From contig CBDCUO010000036.1 of the NCBI GenBank assembly GCA_965222705.1, positions 159,449 to 223,448 on the forward strand: a DNA stretch of 64,000 nt, in the 5' to 3' direction. Within the stretch, counting starts at the first letter, position 1. Each line of letters opens with the position of its first letter. The stretch comes from JAFMDF01 sp965222705. GTDB taxonomy: Bacteria > Bacteroidota > Bacteroidia > Chitinophagales > Saprospiraceae. A program made the translations under genes and the position numbers. Under the pieces are notes generated by a model. That model had not been told where the DNA came from and searched no databases. It was given only the letters and a program-made list of their open reading frames with translations. Positions 1-8,898 of this stretch are shown here, piece by piece.

Positions 1-1
1 A

Positions 2-1447
2 TTGATTGGCAATTCATATGAATTGAGGATCAATGGGATTGATGAATTGTTAATTAAGCATGACTCTCCGCTTTTAGAGGCTTGTAATACTAGCTTTCAA
101 GTACATCTCCAAATTGCGCCAAAGGATTTCGTCAAAATGTATAATATTGCTCAAGTGCTGGCGGCCCCTGTGATGGCAATTGGGGCGAATTCTCCCATTG
201 TTTTTGGTAAAAGATTATGGCATGAAAGCCGAATAGCTATGTTTCAACAAGCGGTTGACACAAGGGCAAGCAATCATCACATGCGTGAGCGCAGCCCAAG
301 GGTCACTTTTGGTAATGATTGGCTAAAAAAATCCATTTTAGAAATATATAAAGAAGATATTACCCGTTTTAGAGTACTAATAGCCGGAGATGTAGAAGAA
401 GATTCCCTAGCCATGATTCAAGCGGGTAAAGTTCCAAAACTACGATCCTTGCAAGTGCATAACTCTACCGTGTATCGCTGGAATCGCCCTTGTTATGGCA
501 TTAGCGAAAATGGGAAACCGCACCTCCGAATCGAAAATCGGGTCTTGCCTTCTGGTCCAACTATTGTGGATGAATTTGCCAATGCCGCTTTTTGGCTGGG
601 AGCTATGATTGGGGCAAGCCAAGAAACGGAGGATATTACCCAATATATGTCTTGGGAAGATGCTAGGGATAATTTTGGTAAGGCTGCTCAATATGGGATA
701 GATTCTAAATTTACCTGGTTTAAGGATAAAAAAATTACGGCGTGTGACCTTATATTAGAAGAATTATTACCTCTTTCCAGAAAGGGGCTAGAATCTCAAA
801 ATATTGCCGCTGAAGATATCCATAAATACCTTTCCATTATCGAAGAGCGGGCTAAAAAACATATGAATGGTGCACGCTGGTCTTTGAGGGCTTTTACCAA
901 ATTAAAAAAAGAGGTGAGTGTAGATGAGGCGGTCAGCGTATTGACAGCTTGTATGGCGGCTAATCAAATCAGTGGACAGCCTGTGCATAGATGGGAAATG
1001 CCCGAATCAAGCGACCTAAAAGAATATCGCCCGGCCAAACTGAAAGTAGAAGAATTCATGGTAACAGACATTTTTACAGTCAGAAAGGAAGATATTATCG
1101 AATTTGTGGTAGAAATGATGGATTGGCGAAAGATTCGATATATGCCAGTGGAAGATAATAAGGGTAGGTTTATCGGTTTGGTAACTTCCAGAATCCTACT
1201 AAAGCAATTCAATAACAAACAACGATTGACAGGTGATCGAGCAATAACAGTAGATGAAATTATGATTAAGGACCCCATGACCATTAGCCCAGACACCTAT
1301 ATCATTGATGCAATGAATATTATGAAGGATAATAAAATTGGCTGCCTTCCAGTCGTGCAGGGAGAAGAGCTTGTAGGCATTATCACAGAGATGGATTTTC
1401 TTAAAATTGCTGGACGACTAGTCGAACGATTAGAAAAAGAGGGATAA
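2..1447 (+). CDS. GCS2-type glutamate-cysteine ligase-like protein with two C-terminal CBS domains (5' partial)
   Basis: The open frame runs in from the left edge, so the true N-terminus is outside the window. Residues 1 to about 330 resemble the C-terminal part of the GCS2/YbdK carboxylate-amine ligase family: a histidine-containing strand (FQVHLQIAP), then a helical block with the ANSP and RLWHESR motifs, then a substrate-loop region with RIENRVLPSGPT. Residues about 348-405 and 418-472 are two CBS domains, each opening with a VxExMxxDxxTV-like segment and ending in GLVTS/GIITE. CBS pairs usually bind adenine nucleotides, so adenylate control of the ligase is a reasonable inference. The substrate cannot be read from sequence. 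It is one of two GCS2-type proteins in the window (the other at 26569-28020). A convergent lipoprotein gene follows on the minus strand. Confidence 0.8.
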   Translation: MIGNSYELRINGIDELLIKHDSPLLEACNTSFQVHLQIAPKDFVKMYNIAQVLAAPVMAIGANSPIVFGKRLWHESRIAMFQQAVDTRASNHHMRERSPRVTFGNDWLKKSILEIYKEDITRFRVLIAGDVEEDSLAMIQAGKVPKLRSLQVHNSTVYRWNRPCYGISENGKPHLRIENRVLPSGPTIVDEFANAAFWLGAMIGASQETEDITQYMSWEDARDNFGKAAQYGIDSKFTWFKDKKITACDLILEELLPLSRKGLESQNIAAEDIHKYLSIIEERAKKHMNGARWSLRAFTKLKKEVSVDEAVSVLTACMAANQISGQPVHRWEMPESSDLKEYRPAKLKVEEFMVTDIFTVRKEDIIEFVVEMMDWRKIRYMPVEDNKGRFIGLVTSRILLKQFNNKQRLTGDRAITVDEIMIKDPMTISPDTYIIDAMNIMKDNKIGCLPVVQGEELVGIITEMDFLKIAGRLVERLEKEG

Positions 1448-1524
1448 GTGCTGGAGTTGAGAGGTTTATATGTATTGTTCCAATGCGCTTGTCCAGCACT
1501 TCCTACCACCCAAATCCCTTTAAT

Positions 1525-2241
1525 TTAATTCTTATCCTGCTTCGCGAATACTTTTTTCAATAAATCGGAAGTTCGGGCAGATACGTTTTTTCGAATATTT
1601 GCTTCCTCTTTTTCGACCATAGCAAACAAGCCCTTCAAGGCCTCTGAAGTTACATAATCGTCCAGGCTGGGATTGGCTTTTTCTATAAAGGGAATTTTAT
1701 TGTAGGCATTGACGGCATCTTCCCAATATTTTCGGGCATTAAATTTGTCCAAAGATTCGACGATGATGGGATTGAAAGCATTATAAAGTTGTGTTTGAGT
1801 AGCATTTTCTAGATAATTGGTCGCAGCATTATCTACCCCGAGCAAAATATTCATAGCATCATTAAAAGTCATTTGCTTAATGGCACTTACAAAGATTGGC
1901 TTGGCTTTTTTAGCTGCATCTTCAGCTCCCCGATTAATTTTTTCCAAAATAATATTTTCTACCTCCCCAAATCCGGGTATTTTTTGCAGCTTGTCAGTAA
2001 TTTTTCGCGCTTCCGGCGGCAGCAAAATTTTATAAGGACTTTTGAAGTAACCATTAACCGCAGATAGTTGGCTTGCCCCTTTGCTAATACCGACTTCAAG
2101 AGCTTCTTTTAAGCCGGCGGATGCCTCTCCACTGGTAAGGTCGCTACCGGTTACTTCTCCTAAGACCTTTTGAAATTCGGAAGGGGAGCAAGAAGAAAAA
2201 ATCAAGACACAAAAAACAAGAGCTAGTTTAATCAATTTCAT
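1525..2241 (-). CDS. DUF4197 family lipoprotein
   Basis: The 238-residue product starts with a short lipoprotein signal peptide ending in a lipobox (IFSSC, Cys near residue 19), so it is probably anchored in the cell envelope. The rest matches the DUF4197 pattern: a GLKEALEVGISKG segment, an FKSPYKILLPPEA segment and a helical C-terminal half with paired Asn/Asp-rich helices. No catalytic motif is visible and the function is unknown. The ATG at 2239-2241 is followed directly by the basic-hydrophobic signal sequence, which supports this start. It ends convergently with the upstream CBS gene. Confidence 0.8.
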   Translation of the reverse strand: MKLIKLALVFCVLIFSSCSPSEFQKVLGEVTGSDLTSGEASAGLKEALEVGISKGASQLSAVNGYFKSPYKILLPPEARKITDKLQKIPGFGEVENIILEKINRGAEDAAKKAKPIFVSAIKQMTFNDAMNILLGVDNAATNYLENATQTQLYNAFNPIIVESLDKFNARKYWEDAVNAYNKIPFIEKANPSLDDYVTSEALKGLFAMVEKEEANIRKNVSARTSDLLKKVFAKQDKN

Positions 2242-2277
2242 TTTTTAGTTTTTATACAAATTAGTAATGTTTCAATG

Positions 2278-2817
2278 TTAGACGTTATGTTTTGGGATAG
2301 TAACCTCTCCGTCATTCATGGGACAGTCTTTGCACTTGCATTTATAGAATTGAGACTGAAACTTGGATAGTTGCCGCCCGTCAATATTTTTTTCAATACA
2401 CCAGCAGCCGCCTTCTTTATCAAAACAAACCAGTGGCTTTTTGCATCGGTTGCAGGTTGGGGCGAAGGTATCGTCCAATTCAACGATCGCTTGAGCGACT
2501 TCTCCGCCAAGAGGAGGGTGTTCTTTCTTGATACGAACCCTTACAGAATCCAGTTTTTCAAATTGCTTTTTTATTCCCAAAATAATTCGGGCGGCTACGG
2601 TTTCTATTAGTCGAGACGGTTTTTTCATCGCAGATTTGCAGATAAAGTGAACCGTTTCGTAATTAATCGTTTTGTATAAATTGTCTTGGTAAGCTCTTCG
2701 GGATAACCTCGTTTCTATATAAACATCTACGATATAGTCGCCCCCCGTTTTTCGTTCCTCCTTATAAAAGCCGTGGTAAGCGTGAAAACGCATTCCTTCT
2801 AGTGCGATTAGAGCCAT
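2278..2817 (-). CDS. folB: Dihydroneopterin aldolase (FolB) fused to a cysteine-rich CWC tail
   Basis: Residues 1-118 are a FolB domain: an N-terminal LEGMRFHAYHG segment, a Glu pair (E20/E21) where FolB carries its substrate-binding glutamate region, and a C-terminal VRIKKEHPPLGG segment with the catalytic lysine region near K97/K98. FolB converts 7,8-dihydroneopterin to 6-hydroxymethyl-dihydropterin and glycolaldehyde in folate synthesis. Ordinary FolB proteins are about 120 residues; this one has 60 more. The tail holds eight cysteines (C122, C125, C131, C138, C140, C160, C162, C165), including a CWC triplet as in the Cys_rich_CWC family, so it probably binds metal. The fusion is unusual. 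No other folate genes lie nearby. It sits 36 bp upstream of the DUF4197 gene on the same strand. Confidence 0.87.
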   Translation of the reverse strand: MALIALEGMRFHAYHGFYKEERKTGGDYIVDVYIETRLSRRAYQDNLYKTINYETVHFICKSAMKKPSRLIETVAARIILGIKKQFEKLDSVRVRIKKEHPPLGGEVAQAIVELDDTFAPTCNRCKKPLVCFDKEGGCWCIEKNIDGRQLSKFQSQFYKCKCKDCPMNDGEVTIPKHNV

Positions 2818-2872
2818 TTTTTAGTTATTGCTGGTTTTGACAGGTATCGCCGTCCAATACCTATACCCAATT

Positions 2873-4303
2873 TTAAGCCAATTCTTCCACTTTTTCGAGT
2901 ATCCATTTTTTGCCGGCTAAGGCTTTACATTTATCTATTTGGATTTTTACCTTATCTAATGCTTTTTTATCCCCTGCAATAATACTGGATAATTTTTTTA
3001 CAAAGCGCAACATATTGAGGTATTGTTGTTTTACATCCCTGGAAATCAATTTATTGCGACGAACATATATTCTAAAGCTATCAATCAAAGAATCCAAAGC
3101 TTGATATTCCTTTAGTTCATAATAAGTTTTTAATAAAATTAGTTTTCCGCCCAATGCATATATGTGGTTTTTATATTTCACTTCTCTAAGCTGCTCGATT
3201 ACTTTTGTATACTTTTTTTGGGAAAAATAGACTTTGGCAAAATTATAAGTATAAGCGTTTTCCCGATGTTCTTTGGGCAGGCTATTGGTATATTTTTGGA
3301 TAAAGTTTTCTACCCAGGCGTATTCTTGAACCAGCAGTCCGATAGTAATTATATTTTTGTAATGGTGTAAATCGAGTATATTACCATTTATAATAATTTT
3401 TTTCTCCAGAGAAATTTTATAAATACTAAATAGCTCGTACTGGAATTCTTGCCTTCCATTATTTATTTTTTTGAGGATGCAATAGTTTTTTAAATGTATA
3501 AAGAGCGTGTTTAACTCGGCTTTTGAAAAATAAAAATCGTATTTGTAAATAAATTCTTTCAATTGAAAGAAATAAACTTCACCTTCGGTGGCAATTAACA
3601 TTTTAGCGACCAAATAATAAACCTTGATGGCGGGAATATCCGTGAACCCATTCTCTTCCAAGTGCTTTAAAAAACCAGGAATACTTTTTAGTTCCAGTGT
3701 ACTCGAAAGAAAATGTTTATAACTTAAAGCGTCACACAGATTCCTCAATTTTTTTGAGAAATAAAAGCAATCGAGTTGAAAATCAGACTGTTCTAATCCT
3801 GCGAGCGAGCTGCCTCGCGTTTGTTCCTCATAGCGGTATCTGTTTTGTTCTATGACAAATTGAAAATAGTGATAATCTGAATCCCTAACTGTAGATTTTT
3901 GCTGAAGCAACTCTGTTTGTTTTAAAACACTTTCAAATTGTTTGGTTAAACTCGGATCATTTAAAGCATGAAGTAGATGTAACAATTCTTTTTGGGGCTT
4001 ATTTTTATAAACTTTGTGGGCTAAGAATGAAAAGGCCAATTTAATCATATCCGAACAAAGTCTTCTTAATTTTACGTCCCTGTATGCCTTTTTAGGAAAC
4101 AACTTAGACCAGATGATTTTTTTCTCAATAAGTTTTTCTTTTTGGCTGCCTTCATTTAGCCTTAAATATTTATTCAATAACTCGAAAAGGTTTATTAGGT
4201 CAACATTATCATTATAGAAGGGAGAAGATAAATACTTTCTGAATCGATTTAAATCATATTTAGAAAATGTTTTTAAAAGAGATATTAATTTATTGCTCAA
4301 CAT
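2873..4303 (-). CDS. Helix-rich protein of unknown function
   Basis: This 476-residue protein has no signal peptide, no membrane segment and no motif I recognise. It is rich in Lys, Leu, Tyr and Phe and reads as a chain of amphipathic helices from end to end, with recurring Tyr/Leu pairs (for example YNFAKVYFSQKKYTKVI) that look like TPR-type helical hairpins in the last third. The N-terminus has the pattern LLKTFSKYDLNRFRKYLSSP. The start ATG is at 4301-4303, followed upstream by about 260 bp of AT-rich DNA shared with the divergent T9SS gene. A TACATTTG sequence (a match to the Bacteroidota -7 box) lies on the minus strand at 4417-4424, but no convincing -33 box goes with it. Confidence 0.65.
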   Translation of the reverse strand: MLSNKLISLLKTFSKYDLNRFRKYLSSPFYNDNVDLINLFELLNKYLRLNEGSQKEKLIEKKIIWSKLFPKKAYRDVKLRRLCSDMIKLAFSFLAHKVYKNKPQKELLHLLHALNDPSLTKQFESVLKQTELLQQKSTVRDSDYHYFQFVIEQNRYRYEEQTRGSSLAGLEQSDFQLDCFYFSKKLRNLCDALSYKHFLSSTLELKSIPGFLKHLEENGFTDIPAIKVYYLVAKMLIATEGEVYFFQLKEFIYKYDFYFSKAELNTLFIHLKNYCILKKINNGRQEFQYELFSIYKISLEKKIIINGNILDLHHYKNIITIGLLVQEYAWVENFIQKYTNSLPKEHRENAYTYNFAKVYFSQKKYTKVIEQLREVKYKNHIYALGGKLILLKTYYELKEYQALDSLIDSFRIYVRRNKLISRDVKQQYLNMLRFVKKLSSIIAGDKKALDKVKIQIDKCKALAGKKWILEKVEELA

Positions 4304-4562
4304 TTACTAGGGCTAGATTTATTAATAATTGACTAAAATTATACAAAAGTCAAAATAATTACAATTAATTGATAATCAATATTTTAATTATGGTTATAAT
4401 ATATTATTTTTAGGTACAAATGTAAAGATTTGTTCTTTTTTTTACTAGGTAAGAAATGCACTTTTGTATAATACCAAACAAGTTGGAGCGAGAAAACACT
4501 TATATTTTAACGATTCTTTGACAAATCCAGTGGTCAAAGAAGGATTTTAACAAAAACCATCA

Positions 4563-6449
4563 ATGGATCAACCTCTACAAAGACTAAAATTTTTTATCCT
4601 ATTGCTCGCCTTTATCTGCCTGGGAAAACTAAGTGCTCAAAACTGCGAACATATCGGGCTGGTGGGAACTGGTTTTTTAGTAGGAGAATTTGAGTGTGAG
4701 CAGGTCATTATTACCTTTGACAGTGCGCTTGTTCTTCAACCCACTAATAGATTGGAAGAATTGGCTATGGGTAGTTTTATCCAGTTTTCCTATGAAGTAT
4801 TGGATAGCGTTGGTTGTTCTTCGGATATTCCGCTGGTTCATATAAATTGTCTGGAGTCCTATTCTTGCAATTTTGCCATTGAATCTTTTGAAATAGATAG
4901 TGCTGAAAATCAGTCTTTTCGATTGGAAATTTTTAATCAAACGGATTTTGGCCCCTATCATCCTCAAACCGTAGAATGGTACGAATATGAAACGGGCAAT
5001 GTGTTGGGGGATGACTCGATTATCATCTATCAACCCCCCTTAAATAGCCCGCCTGTCGTGAATATATGTGCAGACTTTGAAGTGATTTATCCAGATGATA
5101 GTTTTTGCTCTGGGACGCTTTGTGAATTGCTTGTTATTGATGATTTTATGCCGGAGGTGATGGATTGTCAGGCGTTTTTTGGCTATTTGCCGCATGATTT
5201 TACCAGTAGTGGAGCTATTGATTTTTTTAATTATTCCCTCGGCTCTTTTTCAGAAGCCACTTGGGACTTTGGGGATGGACAGACCCTTGTTTCTACTTCC
5301 GAAACGATTAGTCATACCTTCGATACGCCGGGATTATACAATGTGTGTTTAGCAGTAAGTGGAGAATCGACGACTTGCGCTTCAACATTTTGCCTGCCTG
5401 TATTTACAATCAGCGGTTCAGAGATTTGCAATTATAATGACTGCGTACTTCCCGGAGATGCAAATAAAGATAGCACTATTAATATTTTTGATGTCCTTGC
5501 GCTGGGTGTGGGCTTTAATTCAACAGGAAAAATACGACCTAATGCAGTCATTGACCCCATTCCGCAAGCGGCTTTTGATTGGACGGACTTTTTGGATCAG
5601 CTAAACTTTAAACATATTGACTGTGACGGGAATGGGCTGATTAATGAAGCAGACTACACCGCTATTGATCAGAATTATTTGCCGATTAAAGAAAAGGCCG
5701 TCCTATCAATAGATCCTTCACTTCCTATTGTTTCTTTGCGATTTGAAACGGACACCTTATTGGTTAATCCAAGTCAAACAATTCGGGTTCCTGTAACTTT
5801 GGAGGTGGGCCTAATAACAGATTTCTATGGATTGGCTTTAGCTTTGGATTATAAGGGAGCAACTATCCAAGATATTGAAACTACTTATGATGAAACTTCT
5901 TTTTTGGGAGATTCTAACGATATTCTCGCCAAACAGAAAAATTTAAAAGCAGACAACCAACTGGGAGTAGCCATTACTCGGACGAATCAAATTGCTGTAA
6001 CTGGAGCAGGCAAAATTGCAGAAGTGGCATTTATAGTGATTGCTGATTTAATTGAAGGTCGCACTACTGTAATAGAATTGGATCTTAACGATCTGAAAGC
6101 CATTAACTCCCGAGGTGAAATCATACCCGTTAGCACAGATGCGAAGAATCCTACTATTGTGATTATAGCTGATAGTATGTCGGTCAATATCAATAATCAA
6201 TTACTGGATCGGCAACTGGAAGTCTATCCCAATCCAACAAAAGCCCAATTAAGCCTTATCCTTAGCGAAGAACTTAATTTGGAAGACGGAATTATGGAAA
6301 TCTTTAATACCTTAGGCCAACGAATACTTACCCAGCAATTCCATCAGCATCAAACCTTTTTAGACTTAAAAAAACTGGAATCTGGTGTATATTGGATAAA
6401 GGTTCATACAAAAGAGGGCATTGGCACTAGGGCCTTTATCGTCGAGTGA
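4563..6449 (+). CDS. Secreted T9SS cargo protein with PKD, dockerin-like and cohesin-like regions
   Basis: The 628-residue product begins with a Sec signal peptide (residues 1-26, ending KLSAQ). Residues about 218-285 form a PKD domain with the WDFGDG motif. Residues about 295-372 hold two calcium-loop repeats (DANKDSTINIFD and DCDGNGLINEAD) like dockerin or EF-hand loops. Residues about 383-530 resemble a cohesin-type beta sandwich. The last 80 residues are a type A T9SS sorting domain (VYPNPTKAQL ... GVYWIKV ... AFIVE), so the protein is expected to cross the outer membrane by type IX secretion. A dockerin-like and a cohesin-like module in one chain is common in Saprospiria surface proteins. 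Its ligand is unknown. Confidence 0.85.
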   Translation: MDQPLQRLKFFILLLAFICLGKLSAQNCEHIGLVGTGFLVGEFECEQVIITFDSALVLQPTNRLEELAMGSFIQFSYEVLDSVGCSSDIPLVHINCLESYSCNFAIESFEIDSAENQSFRLEIFNQTDFGPYHPQTVEWYEYETGNVLGDDSIIIYQPPLNSPPVVNICADFEVIYPDDSFCSGTLCELLVIDDFMPEVMDCQAFFGYLPHDFTSSGAIDFFNYSLGSFSEATWDFGDGQTLVSTSETISHTFDTPGLYNVCLAVSGESTTCASTFCLPVFTISGSEICNYNDCVLPGDANKDSTINIFDVLALGVGFNSTGKIRPNAVIDPIPQAAFDWTDFLDQLNFKHIDCDGNGLINEADYTAIDQNYLPIKEKAVLSIDPSLPIVSLRFETDTLLVNPSQTIRVPVTLEVGLITDFYGLALALDYKGATIQDIETTYDETSFLGDSNDILAKQKNLKADNQLGVAITRTNQIAVTGAGKIAEVAFIVIADLIEGRTTVIELDLNDLKAINSRGEIIPVSTDAKNPTIVIIADSMSVNINNQLLDRQLEVYPNPTKAQLSLILSEELNLEDGIMEIFNTLGQRILTQQFHQHQTFLDLKKLESGVYWIKVHTKEGIGTRAFIVE

Positions 6450-6668
6450 AAAGAAGACAGTTGAAAGATTTGAATCTAAAGCCATTTTTTCAATAAAATG
6501 TTATAAGTAGAGCATTTTTTCTTGATAATCCTTAATTTCGCCAAGATTTTGACGACACAGATCAAGAGGAAATGCTTTTTAATTAGCAATGGTCAAATAA
6601 TTACTTTTGAATAAAAAGAGAGAAAGCAATTTTTGACTAATACTTAATGGACTTTTAAAAGAAAAAAA

Positions 6669-7226
6669 ATGGCTTTAACAGAATCCAATATGCTGCCTTT
6701 AGGTACGCAGGCACCCGATTTTACTTTGCCGGATACGATCTCTGGTAGAGATCTCAATTTAAAAGAAATTCAGTCAGATGTGGCAACGGTGGTGATGTTT
6801 CTTTGCAATCATTGCCCCTATGTCCTTCACATTAATGAGGGATTAGTCGAATTGGCTGAAGAATATCAAGAATTGGGGGTTAGTTTTATAGCAATTAGCT
6901 CCAACGATGTAGAAAATTATCCACAGGATGCTCCTGATAAAATGGCCACTCATGCCAAAGAAGTCGGCTATTCATTTCCTTACCTATACGATGAATCGCA
7001 GGAAGTAGCGAAAGCTTATGATGCTGCTTGCACGCCCGACTTTTATGTTTTTAATGCCGATATGCGTCTGGCATATAGGGGACAATTAGACGGCTCCCGT
7101 CCCAATTCTGGCAAACCGGTTACAGGAGAAGATTTACGGGCGGCGTTGGATGCTGTTTTAGTAGGCCGGCCGGTGGCAACCTTGCAGCGTCCAAGTGCGG
7201 GCTGCAATATCAAATGGAAGCATTAA
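6669..7226 (+). CDS. Thioredoxin-fold peroxiredoxin-like protein
   Basis: This 185-residue protein lacks a signal peptide and has a thioredoxin fold of the AhpC/TSA-like type: GTQAPDFTLPD at residues 12-22, then a CNHCPY motif (C46 and C49) where thioredoxins have CGPC, then FIAISSND and PDFYVFNADMRLAYRGQLD. The C-terminus (PSAGCNIKWKH) carries a further cysteine. These features match the cytoplasmic thioredoxin family proteins with CxxCPY that are common in bacteria; reductase or peroxidase activity is inferred from the family. The A-rich stretch just before ATG 6669 fits a Bacteroidota start region. Its stop codon directly abuts the TTG start of the sulfotransferase gene, so the two are probably cotranscribed. 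Confidence 0.85.
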   Translation: MALTESNMLPLGTQAPDFTLPDTISGRDLNLKEIQSDVATVVMFLCNHCPYVLHINEGLVELAEEYQELGVSFIAISSNDVENYPQDAPDKMATHAKEVGYSFPYLYDESQEVAKAYDAACTPDFYVFNADMRLAYRGQLDGSRPNSGKPVTGEDLRAALDAVLVGRPVATLQRPSAGCNIKWKH

Positions 7227-8216
7227 TTGGAAAAACCAGCAATTATCATAGGTGGTGCAGGTAGCACTGGTAGTTCCTTGTTGAAAACCATACTCAATCG
7301 CCATTCGATGTTATTTGCCGGACCGGAAACCGCTCTTTTTGCCTTTCCACAAGTGTATAAAAAATGGGATAGCTGCAAGCATCGGTTGCTAAGAAACATC
7401 AAAACAGACGGCTGGCAAATGCATAAGGAAATGGATTTGTTACAGCCTGAATTTGGCTGGAAAAAATTGGAACTAAAAAAACTTATTAATCGGTCCAATT
7501 CTTTTCAACTATTTGTTGATCAATATTTTGCGAAACCTTTAAAACGAGACCATAAGCAGATTTGGGTAGAAAAAACACCAGCCAATGCCTATGGTTTTGC
7601 CGCTTTTCTAGCTCATTTTTCAAACGGAAAGGTCGTCCAAACTATTCGCAATCCCTACGATGCCATTGCCTCTCTAATGGCAAGAGGGATGAATGCTTTT
7701 ACCGCTACGGCTTATTATGTCTATCATACTGCCATAGCTACTTCCTGTATGGAGCAAGAGCGCTCTTTTCAACTTAAATATGAAGAGTTGGTCCTGCAAC
7801 CCAAAGCAGCATTGAGGAGGCTTTGCGCTTTTTTGGATATTCCATTTGAGCCAGATATTATTATTGCCAGGCATGAAAAAAGAACAGAACCAAGCACTAT
7901 GTCTGGTTGGAAACACCACGAAACGGGAGCGATCAAAAAATCTAGTATAGATCGGTTTTTGGAATTGCCAGCCGAGCAAAAAGCGTTGATTAGAGCGGCT
8001 TTTTCTACCCTTGAAGTCAGTCCGTTTTATCGGGATAAATATGGGATTTCGCTTAGTTCAGGAGCTGATTTATGTGCTGCTCTAGGTTATGAATATTGGG
8101 AAGGGGATAGTAGCCGACACCAGCTTTTGTTGCGAAGATATTATTGGCGAGATCGCTTCATTCGGATAAAGCATGGTTTTGGCAAACAATTTTGGACTTA
8201 TCCGATTTCGCTGTAA
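7227..8216 (+). CDS. Sulfotransferase family protein
   Basis: Residues 9-17 (GGAGSTGSS) form the 5'-phosphosulfate binding loop, and TIRNPYDAIASLMARG around residues 138-153 matches the 3'-phosphate binding motif, so the enzyme should transfer sulfate from PAPS to an unknown acceptor. A third conserved stretch, LKYEELVLQPKAAL, and a C-terminal tryptophan/histidine region also fit the family. I take the TTG at 7227 as the start because the next in-frame ATG lies after the phosphate loop. The TTG is immediately adjacent to the previous gene's TAA, which suggests translational coupling. No PAPS synthesis genes are in the window. Confidence 0.82.
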   Translation: MEKPAIIIGGAGSTGSSLLKTILNRHSMLFAGPETALFAFPQVYKKWDSCKHRLLRNIKTDGWQMHKEMDLLQPEFGWKKLELKKLINRSNSFQLFVDQYFAKPLKRDHKQIWVEKTPANAYGFAAFLAHFSNGKVVQTIRNPYDAIASLMARGMNAFTATAYYVYHTAIATSCMEQERSFQLKYEELVLQPKAALRRLCAFLDIPFEPDIIIARHEKRTEPSTMSGWKHHETGAIKKSSIDRFLELPAEQKALIRAAFSTLEVSPFYRDKYGISLSSGADLCAALGYEYWEGDSSRHQLLLRRYYWRDRFIRIKHGFGKQFWTYPISL

Positions 8217-8898
8217 CTGAATGTCGCCTTTTAGCCAAATACAAATAAAATTAATATGAATTGACTTTTTTATTTTATAAGGGAAAATGATTTTTTTTCA
8301 TATAACTATTTGACAAACAATTAATTAAAATAGTATTAGAAATTAAAGCGTTTTTACCATCCAAAAAAATTACAGATTTGCCACTTGCCTTTTTCCTGAA
8401 AAAAGGGAAATATTGCAGTCCATTACTTCCACAAATACATCTTTTCAAGTAATTTTCACCATACCATATTACAACCTTTTTAATTTAATGGAGCAATAAT
8501 TTTTTCCATTAGGACACATCTACCATTACCATCGAATTTGACTTTATTATCAATTAGTCGCTAATTATTTTTAGCTATTTTTTGATTGCTTTATCAAGAC
8601 CATTGAACAGAATGTTGGGTGGGCTAAAAATGCCCATCCCATTCCTTTTTAATTATAATCCAAAATTATATATCCATGAATATTATTTACAAAACAATTC
8701 TTCGGGGTATTCGATTGCCTTGTCCTCCTACCAAAAAAATCAACTTCGGGCGAAGCTTTCAATTTGCTGGCTGACGTTCCAAAACTTGAAATCAAGCATA
8801 GACAACTGCTTGAACAACAGACTATCCAAAACAACATTAGTACCTAAGGATTTTCATTTGTGAATCTGAAAATCTTTTACCAAAACTCAACATTTCCC
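8217..8898 (+). other. AT-rich intergenic stretch, no supported gene
   Basis: These roughly 680 bases contain no gene I can support. There are homopolymer-rich runs around 8240-8600. Between about 8660 and 8850 three overlapping short open frames occur; one reads ...GEAFNLLADVPKLEIKHRQ... and ends at a TAA near 8845, which might be the tail of a decayed regulator-like gene, but no start or upstream domain is visible. It may also be the long leader of the large downstream T9SS gene. Confidence 0.5.

Noticed and set aside
8582..8863. A 93-codon plus-strand frame before the large T9SS gene
   Set aside because: No recognisable domain, atypical composition, and two other frames are equally open over the same bases.
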